Below, one piece after another: positions 1-8,518 of a DNA stretch of 64,000 bases (position 1 is the stretch's first letter; each line of letters starts with the position of its first letter). The stretch is from the NCBI GenBank assembly GCA_036267255.1, contig DATAWK010000043.1:62001-126000 (forward strand). Reading direction: 5' to 3'. The position numbers were made by a program, and so were the translations under genes. The DNA is from DATAWK01 sp036267255. Lineage in GTDB: Bacteria; Acidobacteriota; Terriglobia; Terriglobales; Acidobacteriaceae. Below the pieces are notes generated by a model. The model worked only from the letters and a program-made list of their open reading frames with translations. It ran no database searches and was not told the origin of the DNA.

Positions 1-824
1 ACAAGGGCACGGCGGATTACATCAACTGCCCCTTCACCAAAGAGGAGTACGACCACTTCCTCGATGCGCTGCTCACCGCCGAATCCACCACGCGGAAGGA
101 GTGGGAGAAGCTCAACTACTTCGAAAGCTGTCTGCCCATTGAAGAAATTGCACGTCGCGGACGGGACACGCTGCGCTTCGGTCCCATGAAGCCTGTCGGC
201 CTGCGCGATCCACGCACCGGCAAAATTCCTTACGCCGTCGTGCAGCTACGCAGCGAGAATCTGCGCGCCGATGCCTACAACCTGGTCGGCTTCCAGAACC
301 ACATGAAATACGGTGAACAGGCCCGCGTGCTGCGCCTTATCCCCGGCCTCGAAAACGCAAAATTCCTGCGCTACGGGCAGATTCATCGCAACACCTACAT
401 CAATGCGCCGCAACTGCTCACCGAAACGCTGCAACTGCGCGAGCATCCGCACATTTTCTTTGCCGGGCAAATCTCCGGCGTCGAAGGTTACACGGAATCC
501 ATCGCCAGCGGCCTGATCTCCGGCATCTTCGCCGCTGCGCTGGCCCATGGTCAGCCGCTGCAGCCGCTACCGCGCGCCTCCGGCCTGGGTTCGCTGGTGC
601 ATTACATCACGCACGCCGACCCCAAACACTTCCAGCCTGCCAACATCACTTTTGATTTATTGGAACCGCTCGACGAAGCCACCCGCCGTAGCATCCGCGA
701 CAAAAAAGAACGCCATCGCCTGCAATGCGAGCGTGCCCTGGCGCACTTCGATACATGGTGGCAGACACAGCAGGAGCTTTGGCAGCTTACCGCTGCGACC
801 GCTTCTTCCGTGCGCGAATCTTAA
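1..824 (+). CDS. trmFO: TrmFO, folate-dependent tRNA (uracil-54-C5)-methyltransferase (3' part)
   Basis: The frame opens before the window; about 273 C-terminal residues are visible, reading KGTADYINCPF from base 3. TrmFO uses 5,10-methylenetetrahydrofolate and FAD to methylate U54 in the tRNA T-loop. The YINCPF...EY segment, the FGPMKPVGLRDPRTG block, the VVQLRSEN and GFQNHMKYGEQ motifs and the late FAGQISGVEGYTESIASG segment are all characteristic of this family. The last residues overlap the 3' end of the convergent der gene by about 38 bases. The full protein is usually around 440-460 residues, so the FAD-binding N-terminus lies outside. Identification is firm. Confidence 0.95.
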   Translation, partial: KGTADYINCPFTKEEYDHFLDALLTAESTTRKEWEKLNYFESCLPIEEIARRGRDTLRFGPMKPVGLRDPRTGKIPYAVVQLRSENLRADAYNLVGFQNHMKYGEQARVLRLIPGLENAKFLRYGQIHRNTYINAPQLLTETLQLREHPHIFFAGQISGVEGYTESIASGLISGIFAAALAHGQPLQPLPRASGLGSLVHYITHADPKHFQPANITFDLLEPLDEATRRSIRDKKERHRLQCERALAHFDTWWQTQQELWQLTAATASSVRES

Positions 825-2286
825 ACCGGATCGGCGTGCCATCAAATCCGAACGCCGCGCGAATCTGGTTCTCCAGAAACCGTTCGTAAGAAAAATGCAG
901 TTTCACATCGCGGTCCGTGAACAACACAAACACCGGCGGCCCAACGGCAGCCTGCGTCATATACAAAATGCGCATCCGTCGCGACATCGGCACCGAAGCC
1001 CGCTCGAAGTCCACAGTCTCGACAAAGCGATTCATCTGCCCCGTCGTCACGCGCTTCCTGCGTTCGGCGGCAACATGCTTCACCGCCTGCAGCACGCGAT
1101 CCATGTGCTTCCCCTCTGCGGCAGAAATGAAAACCAGCGGTGCATAGTTGAGAAACTTCAATGCGCGCCGCGCCTGCTCCTCAAAGAGGCTGCGTTCCGC
1201 GGGCGGCTTGCCGTCGGTGCGCGCCGTCGTCAGCAGGTCCCACTTGTTCACCACGATAATCACCGAGCGGCCACTCTCATGGGCGTAGCCGCCAATCGTC
1301 GCGTCCAGCGCCGTCACACCTTCGGTCGCATCAATCATCAACAGCGATACATCCGCGGCCTCCAGGTGCTTGCGCGCCATCACCACGGAGAGCTTCTCCG
1401 CCATCAGCTTTGTCTTGCCCTTGCGCCGGATGCCCGCCGTATCAATGAAACGAAAATCCGTCCCCTTGTACTGCATCACTTCATCCACGGCATCGCGCGT
1501 GGTCCCGGCAATGGGAGACACAATCGCACGCGCCGTGCCTGTCAGCGCATTCAGCAGCGTGCTTTTGCCTACATTCGGCCTGCCGATGATGGCAATCTTT
1601 ACTTCATGCGGAGCAGCGACCGGCTGCGGCGCTTCTTCCCCTTCCATCGCTGCGTGATCCTCCTCTGCCACGCGCAGCGTTTCCGGCGTGGGTGCCTCTG
1701 TGCTTTGCTCCGGCAGCACGGCAAACACAGCTTCGATCAACTCCGCAATCCCCAGGCCATGCTCCGAGGAAACAGGCAGCATTTCCTTGAATCCCAACCG
1801 GCGATAATTCTCCGCCTGCGCCTGCAATGCTTCGGTGTCGATCTTGTTCACGACAAGAAACAGCGGCTTTCCGCTGCGCAGCAGCATCCGCGCCAGTTCC
1901 ATGTCCGGCGCAGCCAGCTCGGTGCGTCCATCCACCACCATCACAATGGCGTTGGCTTCGTCGAGCGCCACACGCGCCTGGCGAAAAATCTCCGCCGGAA
2001 TCAACTCTGCATCCTCCGGAACAATGCCGCCCGTATCGACCAGCCGAGCGCTGCGTCCCTGCCACTCCACCGTGCCGTAGATGCGGTCCCGCGTGATCCC
2101 CGGCTCATCGCCCACAATCGACCGTCGCGAGCGTGTCAGACGGTTGAACAGCGTCGATTTGCCTACGTTGGGCCGTCCAACAATGGCGATGAGCGGCAAC
2201 CCCGTGCCGGGTTCCGCTGCCTGGATTTGCCGGGACTGTCCACCGGGCGCTCGTTGCGTCTTCTTCTTGCTTGCCGCTGTTGTCAT
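787..2286 (-). CDS. der: Der (EngA), tandem-domain ribosome biogenesis GTPase
   Basis: A 499-residue protein with two consecutive G domains: GRPNVGKS at about 37-44 and again at 237-244, with NKID near 147 and NKWD in the second domain. It ends in a KH-like C-terminal domain with a basic tail (KIRARKKRSQR). Der binds the 50S subunit and is needed for its late assembly. I chose the ATG at 2286 because the reading frame upstream (to 2430) has no family similarity and a clean -10 box lies 25 bases ahead. The N-terminal 30 residues are a poorly conserved basic leader. Its 3' end overlaps trmFO convergently. The identification is secure; only the start is open. Confidence 0.95.
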   Translation of the reverse strand: MTTAASKKKTQRAPGGQSRQIQAAEPGTGLPLIAIVGRPNVGKSTLFNRLTRSRRSIVGDEPGITRDRIYGTVEWQGRSARLVDTGGIVPEDAELIPAEIFRQARVALDEANAIVMVVDGRTELAAPDMELARMLLRSGKPLFLVVNKIDTEALQAQAENYRRLGFKEMLPVSSEHGLGIAELIEAVFAVLPEQSTEAPTPETLRVAEEDHAAMEGEEAPQPVAAPHEVKIAIIGRPNVGKSTLLNALTGTARAIVSPIAGTTRDAVDEVMQYKGTDFRFIDTAGIRRKGKTKLMAEKLSVVMARKHLEAADVSLLMIDATEGVTALDATIGGYAHESGRSVIIVVNKWDLLTTARTDGKPPAERSLFEEQARRALKFLNYAPLVFISAAEGKHMDRVLQAVKHVAAERRKRVTTGQMNRFVETVDFERASVPMSRRMRILYMTQAAVGPPVFVLFTDRDVKLHFSYERFLENQIRAAFGFDGTPIRFKIRARKKRSQR

Positions 2287-2310
2287 TCTCTGCCTTTGCT
2301 TTGCTTCACT

Positions 2311-2316
2311 ATTATA
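2311..2316 (-). promoter_or_regulatory. Candidate -10 box of der
   Basis: The minus strand reads TATAAT here, 24 bases before the der ATG, in the short space between der and the divergent helicase gene. No good -35 hexamer is visible at 16-18 bases, so this rests on the -10 match and position only. Confidence 0.45.
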
Positions 2317-2353
2317 GGAAGCAGCACTCGTTCTCGTATTTGTGGCCTGACTT

Positions 2354-4336
2354 TTGACAACCAATTCCCTCACTCCCGGCATCTTTCCCTCGCTGCAGGA
2401 TTTCTTTGCTCCGGGGGGCATGCTCTCCACCTCCGGCCTGCCCTACGAGTACCGTCCCGGCCAGTTGGAGATGGCCCGCGCCGTCGAACGCGCACTCACC
2501 GAGAAGCGACACCTGATCGTCGAAGCCGGCACCGGCACCGGCAAAACACTCGCTTATCTGCTGCCCGCGCTGCGCCTGGGCCAGCGCGTCATCGTCTCCA
2601 CAGGTACGCGCAATCTGCAGGAGCAGATTTTTTTCAAGGACATTCCCTTTCTCGAATCGCTGCTCGGCCCGCTCCAGGTCACCTACATGAAAGGCCGCGC
2701 GAATTACCTCTGCAAACAAAAACTCTACGCGCTGCGCGACCAGCCCATCCTCTCCGGCATGGAGATGATCGACCAGTACCAGGCCATCCGCGACTGGGAG
2801 CCGCAGACCGAAACCGGCGACCGCGCCGAGCTTGCCATGCTGCCCGAGAACAGTCCGCTGTGGACACGCCTCGACGCGCGCACCGAAGCCTGCCTCGGCT
2901 CCACCTGTCCCAATTTCGAGCCGTGCTTCATCACGCAGATGCGACGCCGCGCACTCGAAAGCGACATCGTCATCGTGAATCATCATCTCTTCTTCGCCGA
3001 TATGGCGCTGCGCCATCAGGCCCAGGGAGCGCCCGACGCCGGTGTGCTGCCCGAAGCAGCTGCCGTCATCTTCGACGAAGCGCACGAGCTGGAAGACATC
3101 GCCTCCAGCTACTTCGGCATCAGCGTCAGCAATCTGCGCTTTGAAGAACTCGCTCGCGATGTCGAATCGCTGCTGCGCGCCAAGCAGGCTTTCTCCAGCG
3201 AACTTTCCGATGCGGCTCAACTCCTGCGCGAACGAGCGCGGCTCTTTTTCGTCGCCTTGCCGGAAGCACGCGGCACCAGTGCCGAGGGTCGCATGCCCTT
3301 TGCCAATCGCGAGGAATTTCTTGAAAATTCCGGCGACACGTATCTCGGCGTATGCAACATGCTGGAGCGTCTCGCCGGAGATCTGGAACGTCTGCGCGGC
3401 GTGGAAGAGGCCACCGGCCTGAAGAAACGCGCTCTCGAACTGCTCAAACATCTGCGCTTCCTGCTCGAATCCGAAGATCGCAGCTACGTCTTCTGGATCG
3501 AGCGCCGCACCGCGGGCGGTCTGCGTCAAAACGTGCGCAACACCTGGCTGCAGGCCACGCCCATCCAGATCGCCGACATGCTCACCGAGCAACTCTTCGA
3601 CACCGTGCCGTCTGTCATTCTCACTTCGGCTACGATGACCGTGCAGGGAAACTTTGAACATCTGCGCGGACGCCTCGGCATTCCCAGCGCGCGCGAACTG
3701 GTCGTGCCCTCGCACTTCCGCTACGCCGAACAAGCCCTGCTCTACCTGCCGCCGGAGATGCCTGACCCACGCGATGCCGGCTTCACTGCAGCCGCCACCG
3801 AAAAAATCCGCGAGATATTGGAGATCACACGCGGCCGCGCCTTCTGCCTCTTCACCAGTTACAGCCAGATGCGCGAGGTTCACGAGCGCCTGCTCTCCAT
3901 GGTCGGCTTTCCGCTGCTGCTGCAGGGCACCGCACCACGCAACGCGCTGCTTGAAGAATTTCGCATCACGCCCAACGCCGTTCTCTTCGGCACGTCCTCC
4001 TTCTGGCAAGGAGTCGACGTGCAGGGCGAGCAGCTCAGCTGCGTCATCATCGACAAATTGCCCTTTGCCGTGCCCAGCGATCCGGTCGTCGCGGCCCGCA
4101 TGCGCGCCATTGAAGGCGATGGCGGCAATCCCTTCGCGGAATATCAAATTCCCACCGCCGTGCTCACGCTCAAGCAGGGTTTTGGCCGCCTCATCCGCTC
4201 GCTCAATGACCGCGGCGCGCTGGTTCTGCTGGACCCACGTCTGCAACGCCAGCGTTATGGCCGCGTATTCATGGAAAGCCTGCCACCGTATCGCGTCACC
4301 CAGCGCCTGTCGGATGTGGAAGCCTTCTTCAACTGA
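2354..4336 (+). CDS. dinG: DinG/XPD-type ATP-dependent 5'-3' DNA helicase
   Basis: A 660-residue superfamily 2 helicase. Walker A is EAGTGTGKT (57-65) and the Walker B box is DEAH (241-244). Four cysteines at about 120, 180, 185 and 191 fit the Fe-S cluster ligands of the DinG/XPD group. The late helicase motifs are visible as SATMT and SFWQGVDVQGEQL. Such enzymes unwind forked DNA, R-loops or G-quadruplexes during repair. The TTG start at 2354 is preferred over the ATG at codon 23, because the FFAPGGML segment just before YEYRPGQLEMA is part of the usual family N-terminus. It is transcribed away from der, with 67 bases between the start codons. The function class is sure; the exact name dinG versus yoaA is less so. 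Confidence 0.9.
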   Translation: MTTNSLTPGIFPSLQDFFAPGGMLSTSGLPYEYRPGQLEMARAVERALTEKRHLIVEAGTGTGKTLAYLLPALRLGQRVIVSTGTRNLQEQIFFKDIPFLESLLGPLQVTYMKGRANYLCKQKLYALRDQPILSGMEMIDQYQAIRDWEPQTETGDRAELAMLPENSPLWTRLDARTEACLGSTCPNFEPCFITQMRRRALESDIVIVNHHLFFADMALRHQAQGAPDAGVLPEAAAVIFDEAHELEDIASSYFGISVSNLRFEELARDVESLLRAKQAFSSELSDAAQLLRERARLFFVALPEARGTSAEGRMPFANREEFLENSGDTYLGVCNMLERLAGDLERLRGVEEATGLKKRALELLKHLRFLLESEDRSYVFWIERRTAGGLRQNVRNTWLQATPIQIADMLTEQLFDTVPSVILTSATMTVQGNFEHLRGRLGIPSARELVVPSHFRYAEQALLYLPPEMPDPRDAGFTAAATEKIREILEITRGRAFCLFTSYSQMREVHERLLSMVGFPLLLQGTAPRNALLEEFRITPNAVLFGTSSFWQGVDVQGEQLSCVIIDKLPFAVPSDPVVAARMRAIEGDGGNPFAEYQIPTAVLTLKQGFGRLIRSLNDRGALVLLDPRLQRQRYGRVFMESLPPYRVTQRLSDVEAFFN

Positions 4337-4388
4337 AACGCCATCATTCTTCTTGACTTTCCTTGCACACGCTCGCATCGTGGTGACC

Positions 4389-5843
4389 ATGCCAAGACTG
4401 CGCTTGCTTGCTGCGTGTCTACTCCTCCCCTCCACCGTTCTCCTCGCGCAATCCAAATCGCCGAATCCGCTTGCGCCCTATATCTCCGTTTCGGCCCCGG
4501 TCGTCGCGCTCACGCATGTGGAGGTCATCGACGGCACCGGTACGGCGCCCATCGCGGACCAGACCATCGTGCTCGACCACGGTACCATCGCCTCCATCGG
4601 CCCCAGCGCCAGCGCGCAAATTCCCAGCGGAGCCAAAGTTCTCGATCTATCGGGCCACACCGTCTATCCCGGCATGGTCGGCATGCACGAGCATCTGTTC
4701 TACGTCGAGCCGGGCAACAACAGTCTTCACCAGATGCTTGGCAGCGAATCGACCGATACAGCTCCGCGCCTGTATCTGGCTGCCGGCATCACCACGGCGC
4801 GCACCGCAGGCAGCATCGAGCCATATACCGATCTGAATATCAAGAAGGCCATCGATACCGGCCAGATGCCGGGTCCGGACCTGGATGTAACGGGGCCCTA
4901 TCTGGAAGGCAATCCGCCTCTCATCCCGCAGATGCATGTACTCACCGGCCCGGACGATGCGCGCAATCTGGTCAACTACTGGGCTGCGGAGGGTATAACG
5001 TCGTGGAAGGCCTACCAGGACATCACGCCAGACGAACTGAAGGCCGCCATCGACGCCGCGCATGCCCACGGCCAGAAGATCACCGGACACCTTTGCTCTG
5101 TTGGATTCACCGAAGCGGCCAGCATGGGCATCGACAATCTGGAGCACGGCATTTCTGTCGACACAGAGTTCTACTCCAAAAAACAGCCCGGCGTGTGCCC
5201 GGGGATGGGGGGTCCGTTACAGGAAATGGCGACCAAGCTCGACATGAGCAGTGCGCCCGTCATGGCAACGATCCACACCCTCGTTGCTCATCATGTCGCC
5301 GTTACATCGACGCTTTCCATTCTTGAGAGCATCGTGCCGAATCATCCATCGATGGCTTTCCTGCAACGTGAAAAAGACTCCATGATGCCGCAGGCGTGGA
5401 CCAGCGTGCTGGAGACGCGGGCGCTGATTGCCGAGCACGCCGACAAATCTTTCTGGCCCGCCGCGCTGAAGAAGGAAATGCAGTTTGAGCGGGAGTTTGT
5501 CGCCGCCGGTGGCCTCCTCATGGCTGGATGCGACCCCACCGCCTACGGCGCGATCCTGCCCGGCTTCGGTGACCAGCGAAATCTGGAACTGCTGGTCGAG
5601 GCGGGTTTCACGCCGGAACAGGCCATCCAGATTTACACCCAGAACGCTGCAAAATATCTGGGCCGCGAAGATCGCATCGGCACCATCGCCGCCGGCAAGC
5701 AGGCGGATCTTGTGGTTGTCACCGGCGATCCGGTAAAAGATATTTCCGCCGTCGAACATGTCGATATGGTCTTTAAGAAAGGTGTCGGCTACGATCCGGT
5801 AAAACTCATCGACTCCACGAGAGGCATGGTCGGCATTCGCTAA
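4389..5843 (+). CDS. Secreted metal-dependent amidohydrolase
   Basis: A 484-residue protein with a signal peptide (about 1-20, LLLPSTVLLA then QS). It is followed by an amidohydrolase fold: a small beta-sandwich part (VEVIDGTGTAPIADQTIV), the metal-binding HxH at H100/H102 (GMHEHLF), a TAGITTARTAG-like strand and the C-terminal GTIAAGKQADLVVV element. The family hydrolyses amide or cyclic bonds (imidazolonepropionase or prolidase-like members), and the substrate cannot be read from sequence. The ATG at 4389 gives the signal peptide directly; in-frame codons further upstream overlap the helicase gene and look non-coding. It lies 52 bases after the helicase and may be read through from it. Confidence 0.85.
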   Translation: MPRLRLLAACLLLPSTVLLAQSKSPNPLAPYISVSAPVVALTHVEVIDGTGTAPIADQTIVLDHGTIASIGPSASAQIPSGAKVLDLSGHTVYPGMVGMHEHLFYVEPGNNSLHQMLGSESTDTAPRLYLAAGITTARTAGSIEPYTDLNIKKAIDTGQMPGPDLDVTGPYLEGNPPLIPQMHVLTGPDDARNLVNYWAAEGITSWKAYQDITPDELKAAIDAAHAHGQKITGHLCSVGFTEAASMGIDNLEHGISVDTEFYSKKQPGVCPGMGGPLQEMATKLDMSSAPVMATIHTLVAHHVAVTSTLSILESIVPNHPSMAFLQREKDSMMPQAWTSVLETRALIAEHADKSFWPAALKKEMQFEREFVAAGGLLMAGCDPTAYGAILPGFGDQRNLELLVEAGFTPEQAIQIYTQNAAKYLGREDRIGTIAAGKQADLVVVTGDPVKDISAVEHVDMVFKKGVGYDPVKLIDSTRGMVGIR

Positions 5844-5911
5844 CTGCACTACCACAGTATGCGGGACGGCTGCCTTCGCTACACTAATGGCAGGCGTTCT
5901 CACGCCACGTC

Positions 5912-6172
5912 ATGTCCCGCAACTTTTACATTCTCGCTGGCGCGTTGCTGCTCTTCTCCATCATTTCCCTGGGCATGTCGTGGACGCACGCCGCGCATGA
6001 ACCGGGCCTTCCCGGCGAAGCCATGATGTGGCGCTCCATGTCGCTGGTCTTCTTTCTTCTCTCCGCCGTGGTCTGCCTCATCGGCACCATCACCCATATG
6101 TTTGAGCAGGCCAGCCGCCGCCACGAGGAACGCGAATCTCGCAAGCGCATGCAACGACCACCGGACGCCTGA
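5912..6172 (+). CDS. Small two-helix membrane protein, unknown
   Basis: 86 residues with two hydrophobic segments (about 5-22 and 44-63) separated by a short polar loop, then a basic, charged tail (RRHEERESRKRMQ). I do not recognise a family. The predicted arrangement puts the charged C-terminus in the cytoplasm. The stop codon falls at the start of a short tandem repeat. The reading frame has normal codon use for this genome, which is the main reason to accept it. Confidence 0.55.
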   Translation: MSRNFYILAGALLLFSIISLGMSWTHAAHEPGLPGEAMMWRSMSLVFFLLSAVVCLIGTITHMFEQASRRHEERESRKRMQRPPDA

Positions 6173-6244
6173 ATTCTTTTATCCTGAATTCTTTTATCCA
6201 GGATTCTTCGATCCAAGATTCTTTTATCTAAGATTCTTCCATCC
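6170..6244. repeat. Five tandem copies of a 15-base repeat
   Basis: Five units: two identical copies of TGAATTCTTTTATCC (6170-6184, 6185-6199), then three diverged ones at 6200-6214, 6215-6229 and 6230-6244. All keep the core ATTCTT followed by ATC. The array begins at the stop codon of the small membrane protein and ends about 80 bases before queD. Being in steps of 15, it leaves any reading frame open. Confidence 0.85.
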
Positions 6245-6324
6245 AGGCCCATCTTCGCTCCTCTGGCTACAATAGAGATAGAAGCAACAAGCCGCCTGCA
6301 AGCAAGCGGACGTAAGGGGATTCC

Positions 6325-6702
6325 ATGTACGAAGTCACCGTGGAGGCGGAGTTTGCCGCCGGCCACTACCTGCGCAACTATCGCGGCAAATGCGAAAATC
6401 CGCACGGGCATAACTACAAAGTTCGCGTCACGCTTCGTGGCCGGGAGCTGGATCACGCCGGCCTGCTGCTGGACTTCAAGCAGCTGAAACACGTCATGAA
6501 GCCGGTCATCGAGCGCCTGGATCACCAGATGATCAACGACATTGCTCCATTCACCGAGCTGAATCCGTCGGCAGAAAATCTGGCGCGATATTTTTTTGAC
6601 GAAACCAATGCGCAACTGCGCGACATGACCGAAGGCCGCGTCAGCGTGAAGGATTGCACGATTTTCGAGACCAGTTCCACCACCGCCACCTACTACGAAT
6701 AA
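6325..6702 (+). CDS. queD: QueD, 6-carboxy-5,6,7,8-tetrahydropterin synthase
   Basis: 125 residues, the usual length. QueD turns dihydroneopterin triphosphate into 6-carboxytetrahydropterin, the second step towards preQ0 and queuosine. The catalytic Cys and zinc His ligands are in KCENPHGHNYKV, with a first His in the FAAGHYL segment near residue 14 and the terminal CTIFETS segment holding the substrate Glu. The start is supported by AAGGGG seven bases before the ATG. A possible -10 box TACAAT lies about 55 bases upstream (6268-6273). It is the first gene of a queD-queE-x-queC operon. Confidence 0.95.
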   Translation: MYEVTVEAEFAAGHYLRNYRGKCENPHGHNYKVRVTLRGRELDHAGLLLDFKQLKHVMKPVIERLDHQMINDIAPFTELNPSAENLARYFFDETNAQLRDMTEGRVSVKDCTIFETSSTTATYYE

Positions 6703-6712
6703 TTGAGTAGCC

Positions 6713-7393
6713 GTGTTTCTCATCGAACTTTATAAATCCGTACAGGGAGAATCGAGCTTCTCGGGCCTGCCCTGCATCTTCGTCCGTCTGGCGGGCTGCA
6801 ACCTGCGCTGCTCCTGGTGCGATTCGGAATACACCTTCGGCGGCGGCACAAAATACACGCTGGATGCGGTCGAGGCGGCGATTCAGGCTCTCGCTCCCGT
6901 GCGGCTCATCGAGTTCACCGGCGGCGAGCCCATGCTGCAGGAGCGCGAACTGCTGCCCCTGATGGATCGTCTGCTGGCGCAGAATTTTACTTTGATGATC
7001 GAGACCAGCGGCGAGCGACCTCTCGCTGCCGTGCCCAAAGCCGTGCACAAAATCATGGACGTCAAATGCCCCGGCTCCGGCGAAAGCGCGCGTTTTCACC
7101 TGGCGAATCTCGACACGCTCACATCCCGCGACGAAGTAAAATTTGTCCTCACCGATCGCGCCGACTATGAATTTGCGCGTGACTTCCTCCGTCAGCACGA
7201 TCTGGCCGCCCGTTGCGGGCAAATTTTGCTTTCGCCTGCATTCTCCAAAACGCCCACGCCCGCGCGCGACGCGGCCAACTGCACTCTCGACCCCAAACTG
7301 CTGGTGGACTGGATGTTGGAAGATGGCTTGCCTGCGCGCCTTAGCCTGCAAATTCACAAATTTATCTGGGAGCCTCAAACCAAGGGCGTCTAG
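6713..7393 (+). CDS. queE: QueE, 7-carboxy-7-deazaguanine synthase (radical SAM)
   Basis: 226 residues. QueE rearranges 6-carboxytetrahydropterin to 7-carboxy-7-deazaguanine using S-adenosylmethionine and a [4Fe-4S] cluster. The cluster motif is CNLRCSWC near residue 25, following the family-typical YKSVQGESSFSGLPCIFVRLAG start, with TGGEPMLQ further on. The start codon is GTG, ten bases after the queD stop, so translation is likely coupled. No sequence abnormality was seen. Confidence 0.95.
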   Translation: MFLIELYKSVQGESSFSGLPCIFVRLAGCNLRCSWCDSEYTFGGGTKYTLDAVEAAIQALAPVRLIEFTGGEPMLQERELLPLMDRLLAQNFTLMIETSGERPLAAVPKAVHKIMDVKCPGSGESARFHLANLDTLTSRDEVKFVLTDRADYEFARDFLRQHDLAARCGQILLSPAFSKTPTPARDAANCTLDPKLLVDWMLEDGLPARLSLQIHKFIWEPQTKGV

Positions 7394-7417
7394 CCCCTCA
7401 CAGGAGCACCGATTCGT

Positions 7418-7699
7418 ATGCCCGACCCGCAGTCCAATGACGCCATAGTCTCCTTCGTCACCATCGCGGAATACAACTCGCTTGAGGAGGCATTGGTGGT
7501 GCAGGGTTTGCTCGCCTCCTATGGAATTGCGGCTACCGTTGCCGATGAAAATTTTCGCCGCCTGTATGGTGGTTCGGTTCACTCCGGCAACGGCATTCCC
7601 CTGCAGGTCCGCCAGGTGGATGCGGGAGCCTCCCTGGAGATTTTGCAAGCCAGCCAGCAACCATTGAAAATAGACGCTACTACGAACGACAAGCCATGA
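7418..7699 (+). CDS. Small DUF2007-like protein inside the queuosine operon
   Basis: 93 residues. The N-terminal half (VSFVTIAEYNSLEEALVVQGLLASYGIAATV) looks like the DUF2007 fold: a short beta-alpha-beta unit found in small proteins annotated as possible signal transducers, with a pattern of sequence, residue swap and bound-ligand sensing that is not experimentally settled. The gene starts 24 bases after queE and its stop overlaps the queC start by four bases (ATGA), so it is a genuine operon member. Its role in deazapurine synthesis, if any, is unknown. Confidence 0.75.
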   Translation: MPDPQSNDAIVSFVTIAEYNSLEEALVVQGLLASYGIAATVADENFRRLYGGSVHSGNGIPLQVRQVDAGASLEILQASQQPLKIDATTNDKP

Positions 7700-8406
7700 G
7701 CCACCATACGATCATTGATTCCCCACGTCCCCGCGCCGTGGTCTGCCTTTCCGGCGGCATGGATTCCGCCGTCTGCACCGCATTGGCAGTACGCGATTAC
7801 GAAACCTACGCCGTCCATTTCAGCTATGGCCAGCGCACCGAACAGCGCGAGCTGTTAAGCGCCAGAAAAGTCGCCGGTATCCTCGAAATCCGCCGATTCC
7901 TGCCGCTGCGTATCGACCTCTTTCGACAGATTGGCGGCTCCGCGCTGACCGATATAACCATCCCCATCCCCAACGCTCCCCCTGTCGAGCAGATCGGCCA
8001 GAGCGGCGCGGAAATCCCAGTGACCTACGTGCCCTTCCGCAATGCCCACTTTCTCGCCGCCGCCGTCAGCTGGGCGGAGGTCCTGGGCGCGAAAAAGGTC
8101 TTCATCGGGGCCGTCGAGCAGGACAGCTCCGGCTACCCGGATTGCCGTCCCGCCTATTATGAAGCCTTTCAGCAACTTATCCGCACCGGCACCCGCGACG
8201 GCGATATTCAGGTTGTTACGCCATTGATTGCGCTCAAAAAAAGCCAGATTGTCCAGCTTGGCCTTGAACTGGACGCACCCTTCCATGTAACGTGGTCATG
8301 CTACACAGGCGAGAGTGAGGCCTGTGGTGTATGCGAGAGTTGTGCGTTGCGTTTGCGCGCTTTTTCGGATGCGGGCGCCGTGGATCCTATTCCATACGCC
8401 CGTTGA
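7696..8406 (+). CDS. queC: QueC, 7-cyano-7-deazaguanine (preQ0) synthase
   Basis: 236 residues. QueC uses ATP and ammonia to convert the carboxylate made by QueE into the nitrile of preQ0. The PP-loop ATPase motif SGGMDS is at about 19-24, and four C-terminal cysteines (CYTGESEACGVCESC) form the structural zinc site. The conserved VPFRNAHFL segment is present. The start overlaps the preceding small gene by four bases. queF and tgt are not in this window, so the pathway must be finished elsewhere. Confidence 0.95.
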   Translation: MSHHTIIDSPRPRAVVCLSGGMDSAVCTALAVRDYETYAVHFSYGQRTEQRELLSARKVAGILEIRRFLPLRIDLFRQIGGSALTDITIPIPNAPPVEQIGQSGAEIPVTYVPFRNAHFLAAAVSWAEVLGAKKVFIGAVEQDSSGYPDCRPAYYEAFQQLIRTGTRDGDIQVVTPLIALKKSQIVQLGLELDAPFHVTWSCYTGESEACGVCESCALRLRAFSDAGAVDPIPYAR

Positions 8407-8450
8407 TTGGCCGCAGGATGAACCAACAATAAGGCAATCTGGCGGCATCT

Positions 8451-8456
8451 TATAAT
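8451..8456 (+). promoter_or_regulatory. Candidate -10 box for the secreted TPR gene
   Basis: A perfect TATAAT in the gap between queC and the next gene, 63 bases before its ATG. No convincing -35 hexamer is visible at the usual distance. Confidence 0.4.
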
Positions 8457-8518
8457 CAAGGTGCTGACACCTCACAGGACGCGGCTTTCGCTATGGTCGC
8501 GCGACAAGGGAGAAAGAA

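Noticed and set aside
2312..4456. A 714-residue reading frame on the minus strand opposite the dinG gene.
   Set aside because: It mirrors a firmly identified helicase, has no recognisable domain and is a product of high-GC codon bias on the other strand.
6245..6324. A preQ1 riboswitch in the queD leader.
   Set aside because: No preQ1-I/II core sequence or pseudoknot pattern could be recognised.
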